A DNA stretch of 20,926 nt from contig VKHC01000071.1 in NCBI GenBank assembly GCA_015143735.1, forward strand, positions 1 to 20,926, read 5' to 3'. The notes beneath the pieces are model-generated. The model did not search any database and was not told the DNA's origin. It was given only the letters and a program-made list of their open reading frames with translations. Within the stretch, counting starts at the first letter, position 1. Every line of letters begins with the position of its first letter. This document shows, piece by piece, positions 19,601-20,926 of this stretch. A program made the position numbers and the translations under genes. This DNA comes from Synura sp. LO234KE. Taxonomy: Eukaryota > Sar > Synurophyceae > Synurales > Mallomonadaceae.

Positions 19601-19910
19601 CGTCGGAAGATGGACATAGGATCTGTCTTGGTAACCGGTCCTCTTCCCAGATCTCGCAACTTGACCTGGTGCTCCAACCTACTGACACAGTGCCCGCACT
19701 GAATGAGAGTCTTCTCGCCCTGAGCAAGCACTTTGTCAACAGGATCGACAACATCTGGGCCGCCCGCCAACAAACGCTTTACCTCCAAGCCCTCCCCACC
19801 AGCCCTGAAGCTGACCGCGGGACCCTCCGGATTCTTCAGAGACGCTGCCACCAGCTACGCCTGCCGTCCGCGGTCTCCCCCCCCCAGTTTTCTATGACGT
19901 CCGGCTTGGT
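19601..19910 (+). repeat. 310-bp dispersed repeat, copy 2
   Basis: Second copy of 19089-19397. Unlike copy 1, it continues into the hybrid-binding domain and RNase H. Confidence 0.95.
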
Positions 19911-20653
19911 TACTATGTCCCTAGAATTTACACGTCATGGAAGGAGGCGCAGCCCCAGACGGTCGGCAACTCTCGTCAAAAACCGGAGGCCTACATGGCC
20001 ATGACCTCAGGGCCGGGCAACCCCCTTCTCGACGACCCAGTCGCGTTTCTTTTCACAGACGGCCCTGCCCTGCCCAATGGAACAGCGGGCTGGGGTGTAC
20101 ACATCACCTATCCGGAGCGTGGAAACCAAAGACCTCTGGGGACCCGTCGTAACGTCCGTGAAGATCTCCAACTGGGTGGGTGCTTTTGCCGCCACCAGCA
20201 ACACGGAGAACTGAGTGGAATGTACCACGCCCTTGACTGGATATACACCAGACGAACGTCATCCTCACCAGTGGTTTGCCCCCGATACAACATTGTCTCC
20301 GACAGCGATTACTGCGTCAAACTGTTTGCCACGCGGTCCATCAAGTCAGTGGCAAACGAATGATCGCTCGCATCTACGCCCTCCTCGCCAGAGTAAAGCA
20401 GACGAACGATGAGTCTATCACTTGGACCCCGTCCCACACGAAGGCGGACTCCCCCCTCGCGAAAGGCAATGCTGCAGTTGATCTACTCGCCGCGAGTGGA
20501 TACCTTGCCCCTTGTCTATCCCGCTCCTCGAGCACCGGCCTGCCCTCTCCCGCACCGCGTCGGTCCTCGGCCTCCGCCTTGCTGCGTCGCACCCGAGGCG
20601 AGGGGGCGTCTCCCAGACAAGACCCCCGCTTACCCCCGTTTGACAGGAGATAA
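19884..20653 (+). pseudogene. Hybrid-binding domain plus RNase H of the retroelement
   Basis: One open frame from about 19884 reads VFYDVRLGYYVPRIYTSW then KEAQPQTVG, the start of an RNase H1-type hybrid-binding domain. Its second half is missing compared with the copy at 3-194. Without a stop it passes into RNase H: FLFTDGPALPNGTAGWGV (first catalytic Asp, TDG), GELSGMYHALDWI (Glu), IVSDSDYCVKLF (Asp). A TGA at 20361-20363 ends this frame. After a one-base shift, a second frame continues with RMIARIYALLARVK, WTPSHTKADSPLAKGNAAVDLLA (the His/Asn loop and last Asp) and stops at 20651. All four acidic residues are kept, so the loss looks recent. In the element the nuclease would remove the RNA strand during target-primed reverse transcription. 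Confidence 0.72.
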
Positions 20654-20792
20654 CCCCCTCTCTGGCGTGCGTTCTTTCTGCAATTCGCCATGCGTTTTCG
20701 TCCTGCCAGTGCCTGTCACCCGCCCATGTTCTTCCCCAGGGGGTAGTACGCGCGTCCCCTTCTACCTAGTTGGGGACATTGTTGGGGTCTAA

Positions 20793-20926
20793 TATCTTGC
20801 TCGGGGACCCGTCATCACTGACCCCGCGGAGTTCAACTGGATAGGAGCCTCCCGTCCCACCAACAACACGGGGGAAATCAGCGCAATTTACCATGCCTTG
20901 AAGTGGCTCGCTCGGGACTCCAAGCA
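20793..20926 (+). pseudogene. Start of a second RNase H copy (cut by the window edge)
   Basis: After a TAA at 20790-20792 the frame is open to the end of the window. It reads VITDPAEFNWIGASRPTNNT and GEISAIYHALKWLARDSK, the beta-strand, NNTGE (catalytic Glu) and following helix of RNase H. It parallels GELSGMYHALDWI at about 20205 but is clearly diverged, so it is a separate copy or family. The first catalytic Asp is not seen upstream. Confidence 0.6.

Larger units (their letters stand above)
16540..20926 (+). mobile_element. Degenerate non-LTR (LINE-like) retrotransposon region
   Basis: A GC- and pyrimidine-rich block with no intact long protein. It carries retroelement parts in plus-strand order: a QQRKRNCMRRIFSGGDQ helix (17279 on), as seen just before many LINE reverse transcriptases; an LNVLGGAPLG segment (about 18490), like the thumb-region LG-x-PLG motif; a CPLC...HIFRTC zinc finger (18912-18976); then a hybrid-binding domain and RNase H. 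I could not recognise RT motifs A-C (the catalytic aspartates), so the RT is deleted, scrambled or very divergent. Several frameshifts and an in-frame stop show the copy is dead, possibly a nest of more than one insertion. The left limit is judged only by composition; the right end leaves the window. Confidence 0.65.

Noticed and set aside
1-20926. CRISPR arrays, rRNA genes, bacterial operon signals
   Set aside because: No regularly spaced short repeats or rRNA core words were seen, and the intron-bearing genes make a prokaryotic origin untenable.

Overview
This is a eukaryotic nuclear window. The protein-coding genes have short GT-AG introns (about 48-277 bp) and are separated by decayed retrotransposons. 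A flagellum-type enolase (ENO4-like, with a DPY-30/RIIa-like docking helix pair at its N-terminus) suggests an organism that builds motile flagella. A zoosporic fungus or another flagellated protist would fit, but the sequence alone does not settle the lineage.

Layout. (1) 1-930: broken pieces of an RNase H-bearing retroelement: an RNase H1-type hybrid-binding domain at 3-194, an RNase H C-terminal fragment at about 556-790, and two copies of an 80-bp direct repeat. (2) 1276-4007: a divergent gene pair. On the minus strand is a three-exon COG0523/CobW-family GTPase with an unusual N-terminal membrane region. On the plus strand is a four-exon, 162-aa protein with an ASF1-like fold. (3) 4008-12590: an AT-rich, mostly non-coding stretch holding a heavily mutated Ty1/copia pol (about 9680-11090), a likely 3' LTR (from 11328), a second LTR-like repeat family in both orientations, a 64-bp tandem duplication and one orphan exon-like ORF. 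(4) 12594-16307: a second divergent pair. On the minus strand is a two-exon ULP1/SENP SUMO protease with an intact catalytic set. On the plus strand is a three-exon ENO4-like enolase whose main catalytic residues are replaced. (5) About 16540-20926: a GC-rich, frame-shifted non-LTR (LINE-like) retrotransposon region with a CPLC/HIFRTC zinc finger, a 310-bp repeated segment, an RNase H1-like hybrid-binding domain fused to RNase H, and the start of another RNase H at the right edge.

I joined the exons of all four genes by hand. Every junction keeps frame, and the joined proteins recover the expected family motifs. The genes do not form an operon or an obvious single pathway. The most unusual items are the hybrid-binding domain/RNase H module carried by the retroelement, the membrane-tethered COG0523 GTPase and the catalytically degenerate enolase. 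I did not find a clear, wholly new defence or mobile system.
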